From: Mytilus trossulus | Taxonomy: Eukaryota; Mollusca; Bivalvia; Mytilida; Mytilidae | Direction: 5' to 3' | DNA length: 64,000 bases | NCBI RefSeq assembly: GCF_036588685.1 | Contig: NC_086376.1 | Location: 10,865,911-10,929,910 of the forward strand | Part shown: one piece after another, positions 63,185 through 64,000 of the stretch | Layout: each line of letters begins with the position of its first letter | Numbering within the stretch: the first letter of the stretch is position 1 | Made by a program: the position numbers and the translations under genes | The notes under the pieces: model-generated | Told to the model about the DNA's origin: nothing | Database searches by the model: none | What the model saw: the letters and a program-made list of their open reading frames with translations, nothing else

Positions 63185-64000
63185 TAAATATATCATGCAA
63201 GTAAATACATTGTTAGATAAACTAGGGATTGTCAGTGAATATTCATAAAACTATTTCAGTGCCCTCCCTTGGTCCTGTAAAAGCCTTTTTTTGGAGCAGA
63301 TCTAAACATCTTAATCTTCAGAATACATTCAAAATAAACTTTTTTTTAAAATTATGAATATTCACTGATTACTAGGTATTATAATTAAAAAACAAGGGTA
63401 AATGTTAACTAGCAAATATCTGATTAAATATTAAAAACATCATTCTGAGTAAATAAATCTAAATGTTCTGCTTATACAATTAAATGTTATGAATTCTATA
63501 TAAATTATGAAAGGTATATTAACTATTCAAGGTATCAAATATATTTTTTATTGGATTTTATTCTCTAATTAGATAATGACTTTTCCAGATAAAGAGACAG
63601 TGTTAGAATTTCATTATAAATGATATTGTAAATCTTATTTTCTGTCAGGAACATAAACTGATCAGTTTTAACTGGAAAAGTCAACTAGCAACTAATTCTG
63701 AACTGTTGATTTTGGTTAAATAAATACACAAGCTTTTTCACTTATTAGTCATTCACCAAAATTTTCTGGTTCATTATATTTTACAATTTTTTTTCTTTTT
63801 TGTTATGAATCGATAAACAAAATCAATAGTTCAGAATATATTATTATGTAACAAAACCAACACCATTAGTGCATTAACAAACAAATACTGTAAATTCAGA
63901 AATTATTGCGAAAAATGCCACAGGACCATTTGATTTTTTTTATATGAATCAAACATGATTTTTGTCAATATCACGAAATTCAAAATCACATTTTAATCCA
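63185..64000 (-). other. Probable intron of the RGS12-like gene
   Basis: AT-rich sequence upstream of the third-from-last exon. I see no further coding exon. An inverted pair TGTCAGTGAATATTCATAA and ATTATGAATATTCACTGAT lies at about 63230 and 63352. Confidence 0.45.

Noticed and set aside
1-64000. tRNA, rRNA or snRNA genes
   Set aside because: I looked for cloverleaf-type and conserved rRNA words while reading and found none. A covariance-model scan would be needed to be certain.

Overview
This is eukaryotic, AT-rich, gene-sparse DNA that reads as a bivalve mollusc chromosome, most likely a marine mussel (Mytilus or a close relative). The basis is split genes with GT-AG introns, a short secreted C1q-domain gene of the kind expanded in bivalves, and many copies of interspersed repeats that I associate with mussel DNA. 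The species call is recognition and inference; no search was run.

Genes, left to right: (1) on the minus strand at the left edge (40-175), the first coding exon of an SLC7-type amino-acid transporter whose remainder lies outside the window; (2) on the plus strand (22107-24793), a three-exon divergent Tlx-class homeobox gene; (3) on the plus strand (42697-45124), a three-exon, much more canonical Tlx homeobox gene with the same intron phases and an identical 217-nt middle exon, so the two are tandem paralogues about 18 kb apart; (4) on the minus strand (55956-57684), a two-exon secreted C1q-domain protein; (5) on the minus strand (60341-63180, continuing to the right), the last three exons of an RGS12/Loco-type G-protein regulator with a GoLoco motif and a C-terminal PDZ-ligand-like tail. 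The two Tlx genes are predicted nuclear repressor-type transcription factors and are the regulatory core of the window. The other three genes are unrelated neighbours: membrane transport, secreted recognition and G-alpha signalling.

The rest is mostly repeats. About 0.6-2.5 kb holds short palindromic repeats. A nested fold-back element lies at 5.1-7.0 kb. At 10.8-11.5 kb, 16.8-17.1 kb and 35.4-35.8 kb there are dead YIDD-type reverse transcriptase fragments. A degenerate 54-bp (18-codon) minisatellite occupies 14.8-15.65 kb. TIR elements lie at 17.75-18.59, 28.75-29.15 and 61.39-61.66 kb. Two related fold-back elements built from TCCTAAG-type subrepeats lie at 39.1-39.8 and 40.9-41.8 kb. A 3.24-kb DNA transposon at 51.2-54.5 kb carries a broken transposase-like gene on the minus strand and has split an older repeat. 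At least six further dispersed families (called A-F below) recur in both orientations.

Long stretches without genes or clear repeats (notably 25-28.7, 33-34.1, 38-39 and 50-50.7 kb) hold no protein signal that I can support. Some look less repetitive than their surroundings and may carry Tlx cis-regulatory sequence, but that is speculation without a cross-species alignment.
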